DNA from: UTCFX2 sp963788145
GTDB lineage: Bacteria; Chloroflexota; Anaerolineae; Anaerolineales; UBA4823
Length of the DNA stretch: 64,000 nt
Direction: 5' to 3'
NCBI GenBank assembly: GCA_963788145.1
Contig: CAWBFQ010000002.1
Span: 248,001-312,000 of the forward strand
In this document: positions 1-8,669 of the stretch, one piece after another
How the letters are laid out: the number at the start of each line of letters is the position of its first letter
How positions within the stretch are numbered: position 1 is the first letter of the stretch
Position numbers and translations under genes: made by a program
Notes under the pieces: model-generated
Seen by the model: the letters and a program-made list of their open reading frames with translations, nothing else
Told to the model about the DNA's origin: nothing
The model's database searches: none

Positions 1-690
1 CCAGAGTAGCTCAGTAGATGCCACACCTGCCGGCAGCCAGGGAGAACACAGATTGTAAATCAAAATAAACATTGCCGCCACCGCAAAGGTATAGACCAAG
101 GCTGTCCACGAGTTCAACGACCGCTCAGATGCCGTTTTCCCCATCAAGCTGTAAGCTGCGAACCCCATCCCAGAAGCCAATCCTGTGATCACGCCGACCG
201 GGTTCATCTGCCAGGTTGCTGGATTATACGCCCCGGAGACAAACACACATCCCAGCAAACTCAAACCGACCGCAATGATCTTGAGCGGCCCGAGCTTCTC
301 CCCCAGCAACTGCCAACCCAATACTGCCGTAAAAGCTGCCGAACTGTATGCCAAAACCGTCGAAACGGCTGCGCCGTTTAGGGCCACCGAAATCGTCCAC
401 AGCGAGTTGAACATCGACAGCACCCAACCATAAAACAAAATGAATTTTCGATCACGTTGTTCCAACCGCAATCTCAATGGATTAAAGATCACAAAGACCA
501 GACCCAAAACCACAGCCAACATCAAGTCTCGCCAAAAAGCTAATACCAACGGCGGCAATTGGTAAGTCACTGTCAGATAACGGATAAAGACAGCCGTAGA
601 GGACCATAACACAGTAGCAACAATGCAAATCAAATACCCACGCGTCAAATCTGAAATTGTGGTTGGTTTCCGCAGAGTAGTACTCAACAA
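1..690 (-). CDS. EamA/DMT-family transporter, N-terminal part (runs off left edge)
   Basis: An open frame of 230 codons runs from the left edge to a stop just upstream of position 690. The translation is strongly hydrophobic, with repeated membrane segments and the small-residue-rich pattern of the drug/metabolite (EamA) transporter superfamily; the stretch around YSSAAFTAVLGWQLLGEKL is typical of the end of the first EamA repeat. No ATG fits the N-terminus: a TTG at 690 or 687 is the best start, with a GAGAGG motif just upstream and an in-frame stop shortly before. The C-terminal part lies outside the window. The inner-membrane exporter or permease role comes from the family; the substrate cannot be told. 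Confidence 0.7.
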   Translation of the reverse strand, partial: MLSTTLRKPTTISDLTRGYLICIVATVLWSSTAVFIRYLTVTYQLPPLVLAFWRDLMLAVVLGLVFVIFNPLRLRLEQRDRKFILFYGWVLSMFNSLWTISVALNGAAVSTVLAYSSAAFTAVLGWQLLGEKLGPLKIIAVGLSLLGCVFVSGAYNPATWQMNPVGVITGLASGMGFAAYSLMGKTASERSLNSWTALVYTFAVAAMFILIYNLCSPWLPAGVASTELLW

Positions 691-958
691 TGCCTCTCGA
701 TGAATTCAATGAAGCTATAGCCGATCACCGCTGAATCTTACCACGCGATCCCGAATATCACTCATCCCGAAATGCATTGCAGCCCTTTTCTCATCAGATT
801 TCGCACGTGAACCGGATTTACGGTTCAGGTTTGACTGATATTTATCACTTGTCCAATCTCAAGTTTTGCGCTAAGCTATAGAAATAAATAGAAAAAACAA
901 ACCTCATCTCGAAAATAAAGGTTCAATAATCACTCTCAGCGAACAAGGAGAAAAGAAT

Positions 959-2482
959 ATGACGATTGTCTTGGATGGATCCGGATTAACGATAGACAAG
1001 TTGGTGCGGATCGCCCGTCATGGAGAACAAGTCGAGCTTCATCCGGATGCCCTTGAACGCATCCGGGTTTGCCGGCTGATGCTTGAGGAAAAAATCGCCG
1101 CCCATGAGATCATTTATGGAACCAACACCGGAATTGGCGAATTCTCTGAGGTTGTACTCAATGATGAGCAGGTTCAGCAATTTCAACGCTATTTAATCTA
1201 TAACCACGCTGCGGGAATTGGGGATCCTGCCCCTATTGAGTATGTTCGCGGGGCAATGGCGGCCCGCATTAACGTGCATGCGCATGGAAACTCCGGTTGT
1301 CGCCCTGAAATTACCCAAACCCTGGTGGAGATGTTGAACAAAAACGTCACGCCGGTCGTCTGTCAGAAAGGCTCTGTCGGAGCCTGTGGCGACCTGGCTC
1401 CCATGTCGCAGATTGCTTTACTGCTGATCGGCGAGGGCGAAGCATATTATCAAGGCCAACGCTTGAGTGGTCGACAAGCTATGGAAAGCGCCGGTATTCC
1501 GATCCCCGGTTTGCAGGCGCGTGACGGGCTGGCAACTATCAATGGGGCGAACTTATTGACTGCAATGAGCGCTCTGCACATTTATGATATGAATCGCTGG
1601 TTGAAACAAGCCGAAATCGCCTGTGCGATGAGCCTGGAAGCGCTGCTGGCAAACATGAAGCCTTACGACGCCCGCTTACACCAGTTGCGCGGTTTCAATG
1701 GCGCCATTCGCTCGGCAATTTCGATCAAGAAATGCATCGAAGGCAGCGATCTGGTGACTGGCAAGATCAAGACCAAAGTCCAGGATGCCTACTCGATGCG
1801 TTCGTCACCCCAGGTCATCGGCGCGGCGCACGACGCCATTGCCTTCGCCAAAAGCCAGGTGGAAATCGAGCTAAACGGCGTCGGGGATAACCCAATCTGG
1901 CTGCCTGAGCACAAACTGACCCTTACCGGCGCAAACTTCCAGGGCTCTCCGGTAGCGCTTCCGATGGATATGGCCGGAGCAGCGATTACGATGATCTGCG
2001 TCCTTTCCGAAAGACGCCTGAACCGTCTGACGAACCCGGCTCTCAGCGTCGGGTTGCCTGCCTTTTTGACCAAAGGCGCGGGCATGTTCTCTGGGATGAT
2101 GCTCAGCCAATACACCGCCGATAGCCTGATCGTCGAACAACGCATTCTCTCCGCCCCCGCCAGCATTGGCTCGATCCCTGCCGCAGCCGATCAGGAAGAT
2201 TTTGTCTCGATGGGGATGAACACAGCCATCAAGAATGGCCAGATCCTCGATAACGCTTATGGTGTGTTGGGAATCGAGTTCATGGCTGCTGCCCAGGCCC
2301 TGGATTTCCGTGAATTCACGCCTGGGCATGGGGTTCAAGTCGCCCGCCAGGTTGTCCGCAAATATGTCGACCACCTCGATGAAGATCGTCCATTACATAT
2401 TGACCATAACAAGATGAAGGAACTTGTTCGCTCTGGCGAAATTCTTGAAGAAGTAGAGAAAATTGTCGGCAGCCTGGAATAG
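959..2482 (+). CDS. hutH: Histidine ammonia-lyase family (MIO-type aromatic amino acid lyase), with Cys in the cofactor triad
   Basis: A 507-residue protein of the histidine/phenylalanine ammonia-lyase family, which removes ammonia from an amino acid (histidine to urocanate in HutH) using an MIO cofactor formed from an Ala-Ser-Gly triad. Length, the Tyr53 motif (YGTNTGIGEF) and His83 in the substrate loop match HutH. The cofactor motif reads GSVGACGDLAP, with Cys143 (codon tgt) where almost all members have Ser. The substrate loop reads NHAAG, where HutH usually has SH. The start has a good site (aaggag, 8 bases upstream). No hutU, hutI or other hut gene is visible, so histidine as substrate is an inference. 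The gene stands alone on this strand; the 268 bases upstream show no clear promoter or gene. Confidence 0.85.
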   Translation: MTIVLDGSGLTIDKLVRIARHGEQVELHPDALERIRVCRLMLEEKIAAHEIIYGTNTGIGEFSEVVLNDEQVQQFQRYLIYNHAAGIGDPAPIEYVRGAMAARINVHAHGNSGCRPEITQTLVEMLNKNVTPVVCQKGSVGACGDLAPMSQIALLLIGEGEAYYQGQRLSGRQAMESAGIPIPGLQARDGLATINGANLLTAMSALHIYDMNRWLKQAEIACAMSLEALLANMKPYDARLHQLRGFNGAIRSAISIKKCIEGSDLVTGKIKTKVQDAYSMRSSPQVIGAAHDAIAFAKSQVEIELNGVGDNPIWLPEHKLTLTGANFQGSPVALPMDMAGAAITMICVLSERRLNRLTNPALSVGLPAFLTKGAGMFSGMMLSQYTADSLIVEQRILSAPASIGSIPAAADQEDFVSMGMNTAIKNGQILDNAYGVLGIEFMAAAQALDFREFTPGHGVQVARQVVRKYVDHLDEDRPLHIDHNKMKELVRSGEILEEVEKIVGSLE

Positions 2483-2495
2483 TCCGAATGTGCGA

Positions 2496-2539
2496 AAACG
2501 AGTTCCGGAACGCTTTGACCGTCCTTCCGGAACTCGTTT
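2496..2539 (+). terminator. Bidirectional intrinsic terminator between convergent genes
   Basis: A perfect 15-bp stem (AAACGAGTTCCGGAA paired with its complement) with a 14-base loop lies 13 bases after the hutH stop and before the 3' end of the convergent zinc-ribbon gene. The minus-strand reading is followed by a run of four T; the plus-strand T run is weaker. It probably ends transcription from both sides. Confidence 0.75.
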
Positions 2540-2575
2540 CAACCATAACTGACAGGCTGCGCCTGATCCAGCGGG

Positions 2576-2731
2576 TTATTGCGGCGGTTCGACAGAGACA
2601 ATTTGTCCAAACGCGTTGATATTCAGGCTCCACTTGCTCCCAATCGTAAATTGCTGGAATTCCTCCAGATTTCTGGCTGTGTAAGTATATCGGTTGTCTT
2701 CCGTTTCAAAGACAACCAGGTATTCAGAGAC
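2576..2731 (-). other. In-frame coding extension beyond a TAG stop of the zinc-ribbon membrane protein
   Basis: Directly after the TAG at 2732-2734, the same frame continues for 51 sense codons to a TAA at 2576-2578. The translation is protein-like, not random (EYLVVFETEDNRYTYTARN, then an FTIGSKWSLNINAFG stretch), with beta-strand alternation matching the preceding extracellular domain. This is most simply the original C-terminus, cut off by a nonsense change such as CAG to TAG or by a sequence error. Readthrough is possible but nothing specific supports it. Confidence 0.7.
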
Positions 2732-3685
2732 CTAATTCCCCATCCGTTGATCTGCGGATAACTGCGGGCTGGCGAAGCGGGGCGCGATGTCGTTCCCGCT
2801 CACGCGAATTTCGTCTACAACCCGCCATTCCTCTACGGTATATTCACAATAAGGGCGATACACCTCGTACTGACAATCTTGCACAACTTGCCCAACCCCA
2901 GAACCGGTGTCCACGGTATAGGGTGTACCGCATACCTTTGTGTAATTGCCTCCGCTCGGCTGCGAATCTACCACAGTGTACAGCCTGTCCTGGCAGTCCC
3001 CAATTGGCGCACCCTGCGGGATATCTTCCTGCCAGGTCTGCCGCTGAACCGGACCCAGCTCCTCGATCGCCACACGCGTCTGCCATTCCATTAATTCAAC
3101 AACCCCAAGTTGGGTTTGGCGCGCAGAACCGGCGGAAAAGAGCGCAATAGCCCCAATGATACAGAACAAAACCAGAATGCCAATTCCAATGAATAAAAAT
3201 GGATTGGACCTCTGGATTGCGCCTGCCAATTCGTTGTTCGCAGGCGATTCTGGCGCAGCCATTGCCTCAGGGATCATCTTCAGCGGCGCGCCGCATTGAC
3301 TGCATTTCAGCGAAGTTTCAGGGTTTTGTTCGCCACAGTTTGGACAGGCGATCTGCTCCACCGGCCTGGCTTGATATGCGCCAACCACCTTCCCCGCTTC
3401 TCGGCGAACACCAGATTTCAAGTCGGCTCCGCATTGCGTGCAGACCAGTGCATCCGCCGGGTTGCGTGTGCCACAGAAACCGCAATGGATATCCGCCCCT
3501 TTTTCGGCGATCTTTTTGAGCTTTTCATCCTGGCTGGCTTCTTCACCTTCCGCTTGAACGAAAGCTACATTCTCTGGTTGAGGCGCTCCGCAACTCAGAC
3601 AGCTTTTCTCCGGACCGGGGTTGCGGCTTCCACACTTCGGACAGGTCCATTCCAATTTCACATAACCAAGAGTCTCACGCGGCAT
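2732..3685 (-). CDS. Triple zinc-ribbon membrane protein, C-terminus cut by TAG
   Basis: A 317-residue protein with three CxxC...CxxC zinc ribbons (about residues 14-35, 67-85 and 113-131), then a linker, one membrane segment (about 160-183, FLFIGIGILVLFCIIGAIAL) and a cysteine-containing domain on the far side of the membrane. The ribbons are predicted cytoplasmic. The family is common in Chloroflexota, with no known activity. It is the last gene of the minus-strand signalling island, and the zinc-ribbon/membrane layout recurs in several neighbours. The frame continues past the TAG for 51 codons, so the functional product was probably about 369 residues. Confidence 0.75.
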   Translation of the reverse strand: MPRETLGYVKLEWTCPKCGSRNPGPEKSCLSCGAPQPENVAFVQAEGEEASQDEKLKKIAEKGADIHCGFCGTRNPADALVCTQCGADLKSGVRREAGKVVGAYQARPVEQIACPNCGEQNPETSLKCSQCGAPLKMIPEAMAAPESPANNELAGAIQRSNPFLFIGIGILVLFCIIGAIALFSAGSARQTQLGVVELMEWQTRVAIEELGPVQRQTWQEDIPQGAPIGDCQDRLYTVVDSQPSGGNYTKVCGTPYTVDTGSGVGQVVQDCQYEVYRPYCEYTVEEWRVVDEIRVSGNDIAPRFASPQLSADQRMGN

Positions 3686-3732
3686 ATTGTTTCATCTCCA
3701 ATTAAAATAAAGAGAACGCCTGTGGCGATATT

Positions 3733-4554
3733 CTACCCGGATTCAGCCAGATCCATCGGTTTTAAAGTATATGTTCTGTGTCCGCTACCTTCCGTTAGAT
3801 CCTGCTCCACCATCAGGTGCTTCAACGTTATCGGTTGATCCCATTCCACCGCCAGGGCTGCCAGATAACCCGGACCCGGGTCGATATTCACCAGCGTCCA
3901 TTCCATAGAGGGTTGCGGGTCATCCCACCGCGCCAACAATCGAGCCTGCTCGCCAGGGAGAAGGCTGACATCAAACTGATCCAGCGGGACCGAAAGCCCT
4001 TTCCCCAAGGCCTTGACAAAAGCTTCTTTGCGCGTCCAGCCCAAGAAAAAAGCTGTCCTGCGGTCTTTCTCATCCAGAGATCGTAAGGTTTCTTGTTCAC
4101 GGATCGAGAAGAATCCTTCAGCCAGCGCCATCGGATCGAAATCAGCGCGCAGTCGCTCCACATCCACTCCCACAGACCGGCCGCGGGCAAACGCGAATAG
4201 AGCCAGGTCATTGGCATGTGCCAGATTGAAATATAATCCAGTTGCTTCAAATTCACCTGGAGCCAGGGATGATTTGCCATAATGGTTTTCAACCAACTGA
4301 ATATCAGATGGCGCTTTGTGAATATAGATTGAAAGCAGTTGGCGCAGGAACCCGCGCCGGGCGACGAACCAGCGCCGGTCCCGTTCAAAGTGATACCGGT
4401 TTACCCGCCAGATCTCATTCTCTGACAGTGTGCGATAAAAAGCATCGATCTCAGGTTGCATCAGATTCAAACCAGCCTGCCAGATATGCACCTCTCCGTC
4501 CGGCAGCCGGTCGGTTAAACTCCGATCAGGACTGCGGTGAATTAGGGTCGCCAT
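3733..4554 (-). CDS. Sfp-type 4'-phosphopantetheinyl transferase
   Basis: A 273-residue enzyme of the Sfp/Gsp class, which moves phosphopantetheine from CoA to a serine of acyl or peptidyl carrier proteins. It carries both signature motifs: GVDVE (about residue 128, Mg2+-binding Asp and Glu) and WTRKEAFVKALGKGL (about 173-188, with the catalytic Glu and Lys). Its length is normal for the class. The start overlaps the 3' end of the upstream subtilase gene, so the two are probably co-transcribed. No NRPS, PKS or carrier gene is in the window, so the carrier must be elsewhere; fatty-acid ACP is possible if this is the genome's only such enzyme. Confidence 0.88.
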   Translation of the reverse strand: MATLIHRSPDRSLTDRLPDGEVHIWQAGLNLMQPEIDAFYRTLSENEIWRVNRYHFERDRRWFVARRGFLRQLLSIYIHKAPSDIQLVENHYGKSSLAPGEFEATGLYFNLAHANDLALFAFARGRSVGVDVERLRADFDPMALAEGFFSIREQETLRSLDEKDRRTAFFLGWTRKEAFVKALGKGLSVPLDQFDVSLLPGEQARLLARWDDPQPSMEWTLVNIDPGPGYLAALAVEWDQPITLKHLMVEQDLTEGSGHRTYTLKPMDLAESG

Positions 4555-6932
4555 CAGTTTTTACAACCTGTCCACAATTCGGGCAGAACTTGGCTCCCGG
4601 GCGTAACGGATTCCCGCACTTGTTGCAGAAAGATGGTGTAGCTTTCGCAGGTTGGTTCACGCCAGCTAATTCTTTGCCACAATCTGTACAGAAGACGCGT
4701 ACCAGGCCTGTTTTTCTTACCACAACTCGGACAAGCAATTTGAACGGCAGGTTCCTCTTTTACATCCATAGGAACCTGCGGCTGGATTGCGGGGCGCTGA
4801 TCTGGTAGGCCCCAATCTCGCCGATCGGATGGTCTATATCCGCCCTCTGCATATCCGCCCGGCGCGGGCTGGATATCCGTTCTCTGGCGAGGCGGATTCA
4901 TCCGCTCAACATCCAACCGACGTGATCGCCGCATGTAGAATACCCCGCCCAGCAAACCAATCCCGCCCAAACCCAGGAAACCCGGCAGCACAATACACCC
5001 AAGCAGCGCCATTGTGATAATCAAAGAGTCATTTCCTGCTTCCGTGGTCTCAATTTCTTTCTCCAATACCGGTGTTGCAGTGGGTTTGGGAGTCGCTGTC
5101 GCTTCTTTCGCTTCAACCGGTGTAGGCTCAGGCTCGTTTGGCGTTTCAGTCGGCTGCGGCAAGGGTTGAACTCCAGTCGCTTCTGGTGGATCGCCCATTC
5201 GTAATGCGCCATAACCGGTATCGTAATCCGGGCCACTGCTATACATATCCTCGGCGAGACTGAACAGGTAATCCCGCACCTGCTGTGGGCTGAACTCTGG
5301 AAAAGCCTGCATCACCAGCGCAGCCGCTCCTGTTACATGTGGGCACGACGCCGAAGTCCCTTCCCATGGCTCGCCATAGGCAGCGCTATTCACGCCTGCT
5401 GGAGCAACGATCTCCGGTTTCACCCGCCCATCTTCGGTAGGACCCCGCGAGCTGTAATCATCCAATTCCCCTGTTTCCCAGTTTACTGCCCCAACCGTTA
5501 GCGCCCCATTCGAATCTCCTGGTGTGTTGACGCTGTACTCGGGGTTAAAATATTCAATCACGCCATCCCGTAGAAAAAAATCGAAGGTCACCGCCCTGTT
5601 GGCATTGGCGGCGTAGATCGACATATAATATGGGCCTTCATCTTCAAATTCATAATAGATGAATTCACCCGATTCCGAGCCAGGTCCATTTTGGGTATCT
5701 GTCGAGCTGGCAATCTCATTGCCATTTTCATCATACACATACATATCAAAGTCCTGGGTCAGCAGATCCCAATCGTTCCAATTCAAAGATAAGGAGGCTG
5801 CTCCGGAAGGCGAAAAACCCATGTATTGATCCCCGCTATCAAACTCATGATATCCATCCCCATCTGTGTCCGTAAATTGACCCCGATAATGAGTATAACC
5901 TGTATTTCCGGAGGAGTTGACCCACAGCACATTCTGGGCAAATACCCGATCCACCATCACGGCCAAATCGCTTTTACCGTCCCGCCTTCCGTAGATAGAG
6001 CCTGTCGAGCTGGAGAGGATATCAATATCTTGCGCCATCAACCAATCTACAGCTGCCTGTTTTTCGGCAGATGTCTGGTAAGCTGCGATAATAAGCTGCG
6101 AGTCCGGGGCGATATCATGGATAATTTCCGATACCGCTGCCCCGTGCGGAGTACCAGTTTGATCAATCTCTACTCCAGCGATGAAAGATTGAGCCATTAC
6201 ATTGGCAGGCAGATCGCTCCCTAGCAAGTCTTTATAGCCATCAAAACCGACATCCAAGACGCCGATCCTGATTCCCTCCCCGGTAAAGCCTGCCGCATTC
6301 CAGGCATCCGCCCCAATGACAAAAACCCCCTCAGTCTCTACAGAGCCTACATCTTCCAAAGATTGAATGGGAAGCCGGATGCGGATGATATGCTCCAGTC
6401 CTATAATATCCATAAAAACTGCCCCTGGGTTTTCAGAATCAAATGAGGCTTCCAGCACACTCAACGGGATTACGATATCCACCAGGTTGCCGCTGACAGT
6501 GGTTACTTTGATCCCATGCTCTTCGAGAGATGCCTGCAATTCGCTCGTCTCAGATATATCCAATTCCAGAGTCATACGAATTTCATCATTGGCTGTCAGG
6601 ATGCCGCGTTTCTTCGCCAGTTCATACGCGGCTTCCGAACCACCTTCCTGATAAGCAATCATAAATTGTTTATATACAGAGCCCAGTTTGTCATCTCTCA
6701 ATAAATGACTGATTTGCGGAAACTGTTCAGCCAGTTCATCCAAGGAGGGGGGCTGGTTGATCGTCACCTGATTATTTACTTTAGACAAATAGAAAACGGT
6801 TCCAGCGATCGCTAGAAGGATAAAGACCAAAGACAACCCGCCTAAGATTAGAATTCCGCGACGGGTTCCTAGTCGTTCAAACAAATCAGGCGTTGGCGAC
6901 TGCGCCAGGTTTTCAGGCGTTTCTTCATTCAT
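4526..6932 (-). CDS. Membrane-anchored S8 subtilisin-like protease with C-terminal zinc ribbons (frameshifted)
   Basis: A subtilase of about 800 residues. A membrane anchor lies near residues 27-49, followed by a prodomain-like region and the S8 domain with Asp227 (GVLDVGFD), His263 (GTPHG), Asn343 (SSGN) and Ser527 (GTSASCPHVTG). A bacterial pre-peptidase-like insert lies at about 350-460. After a Pro/Thr-rich linker comes a second membrane segment (about 635-662), then two zinc ribbons. The open frame breaks inside the first ribbon: after CPSCGKKNRPGTR the correct continuation FCTDCGKEL lies one frame over (extra base near 4694), restoring both ribbons and a stop at 4526. Two membrane passes put the protease outside and the ribbons inside. 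Its place in the island suggests shedding or processing of the extracellular domains of its neighbours; this is inference. Confidence 0.8.
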
Positions 6933-6972
6933 CGATCACTCCTCTCGCAAAAAACAACCCAATTAAATTCAC

Positions 6973-8631
6973 TTACTGCAACGACCAGATTCTAAAATCG
7001 GAATATCTTGTCACCGATCCGGCCTTCTTGGATCCCTGGAAAATACCGGTAGCGATATAGATATCACCCGGGCTCATGCGCGCAGACAAATCTAACTCCG
7101 AGATCAACTCGCCATTCAAATAGAACCAGCCCTGGTTGCCCTGGAAGATTAACTTCACCAGATTCGATCCATCAGCGCTGATGTCTAAATCTGGGAGATT
7201 ACCCTGCATGATCGTCTCTCCATCTGGCTCGCCGTTATTATTGATCAGAATCCAATTTTTTGCCGAATCAATAACAAACCGGAATTGTACATTTTTGGCT
7301 TCATGCCGCAAGATAAAACCGCAATCCCATTCTGCTTCAGAGCCAGCATAGGGATTAAAGAAACGCGCCTCAACCACAAAATCACGCAGGCTGAGTTTTG
7401 TGTCTTCGGCGATAATCGATTCCCCATCGGAATGTTCCAATGATCCTGTGGTGGGTCCAAAAACTAATTTCTGCTTGGTTTCAACTTGGGAGATGAAAGC
7501 GGTTTGAGTGGCCTGGATGCGCATCTCAGCCGTCCCAAGCGCCTGGGCGGTTGATGTCATCTTCACCCGATCAGCCAGAGTAGCCCGCAATTCAGCCTCC
7601 GAGGTCAATTCGGCGACGCTATTTTGAGATGCGGCATAAAGGCCTAACACCACAATCGATCCAATTATACAAAAAACGATCAAGCCGCCGATACCAATCC
7701 ACATCCCAATACCACGTTTTGGAGCCGGTTTCGGCTTGGAAATCGGCGTCCGCACAACCGGTTCGAGCGCAGGAGCTCGCACCGCTGGGACCGCGTAAGT
7801 ATCCGCTACTGGCCTGACAATCACAGGTGTATCCATCGCATTGATGGCAGCTTTGAACTCCCGCACTTCCTGGAATCGTTGCGTTGGCTCAAGCCGCATC
7901 GAACGCTCAATCGCCTGACCGATGGCTACCGGTATGCTTGGGTTGATCTGATGGACCGGCTTCATCTGGTCTCCAGACATACGTTGAACACTCTCAAGTG
8001 GGTCTTGCCCTGTCAACAGATTATGCAGAGTCGCCCCCAGGGCATAAATATCCGAGCGGGCGTCCGTGCTGCCTTGCCCATATTGTTCAGGAGGGGCATA
8101 TCCCGGAGTGACAGCCCGCGCTCCCATGGTTGTTTTTAATTGGGCGGTATAGACCTTCACCAATCCAAAGTCAACCAGCATTGCTTTGCCTTCTGGGGTG
8201 ACCCGAATATTGGCAGGTTTGACATCCCGATGGACCACCACTGGTTGGCGAGAATGTAGGTACGCCAGGGCATCTGCCACCTGAGAGATCCAAACGACAG
8301 CCTGTTGCACAGGCACCGATCCGCGCTGGCGCAAGATGGTAGCCAGGTCATCGCCATCCACAAAATCCATCACCAGATATTGACCCTGACCGGGCAGGAT
8401 AAAATGATCGGTCACCCGTGGCAAGTTTGAGTGTGAAAGGTTTGCCAGCACAGTTGCCTCGCGCGTAAATTGGCGCTGCGCTTCTGGAGAAGTATCCAAG
8501 TTCTCTTTCACCGCACACGGTTTATTCAGATTGGAGTCCCAAGCCCTATAAACTGCCCCAAACCCCCCTTGACCCAGCAATTTGACGATTCGGTAACGAC
8601 TGTTTAGCACCTGACCGGTTTGTAATGACAT
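6973..8631 (-). CDS. Transmembrane Ser/Thr protein kinase (Hanks type) with extracellular lectin-like domain
   Basis: A 552-residue receptor-like kinase. The N-terminal kinase domain (about 12-270) has the glycine loop GQGGFG, the AVKEN lysine, HRDVKPANI catalytic loop, DFG and APPEQ, so it should be active. A linker leads to one membrane helix (about 307-330, MWIGIGGLIVFCIIGSIVVLGLYA). The extracellular part (about 380-552) resembles concanavalin-like/DUF1080-type sugar- or ligand-binding domains, with FNPYAGSEAEWDCGFILRHE and WFYLNGELISEL. It follows the zinc-ribbon protein ending at 8670 and precedes the protease gene in the same direction with short gaps, so they probably share an operon. 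Targets may be the FHA partners and other proteins of the island. Confidence 0.87.
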   Translation of the reverse strand: MSLQTGQVLNSRYRIVKLLGQGGFGAVYRAWDSNLNKPCAVKENLDTSPEAQRQFTREATVLANLSHSNLPRVTDHFILPGQGQYLVMDFVDGDDLATILRQRGSVPVQQAVVWISQVADALAYLHSRQPVVVHRDVKPANIRVTPEGKAMLVDFGLVKVYTAQLKTTMGARAVTPGYAPPEQYGQGSTDARSDIYALGATLHNLLTGQDPLESVQRMSGDQMKPVHQINPSIPVAIGQAIERSMRLEPTQRFQEVREFKAAINAMDTPVIVRPVADTYAVPAVRAPALEPVVRTPISKPKPAPKRGIGMWIGIGGLIVFCIIGSIVVLGLYAASQNSVAELTSEAELRATLADRVKMTSTAQALGTAEMRIQATQTAFISQVETKQKLVFGPTTGSLEHSDGESIIAEDTKLSLRDFVVEARFFNPYAGSEAEWDCGFILRHEAKNVQFRFVIDSAKNWILINNNGEPDGETIMQGNLPDLDISADGSNLVKLIFQGNQGWFYLNGELISELDLSARMSPGDIYIATGIFQGSKKAGSVTRYSDFRIWSLQ

Positions 8632-8669
8632 AGTTCTTTCTCCTGTAGCTCACTGAACAATGACGATCC

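Noticed and set aside
1871..2374. Long minus-strand ORFs inside hutH
   Set aside because: Shadow frames of a clear GC-rich gene; no ribosome sites or recognisable domains.
2732..2734. Genome-wide recoding of TAG as sense
   Set aside because: hutH, the thiolase at 43061 and the CoA-transferase beta gene end at TAG in normal places, so TAG is a working stop here.
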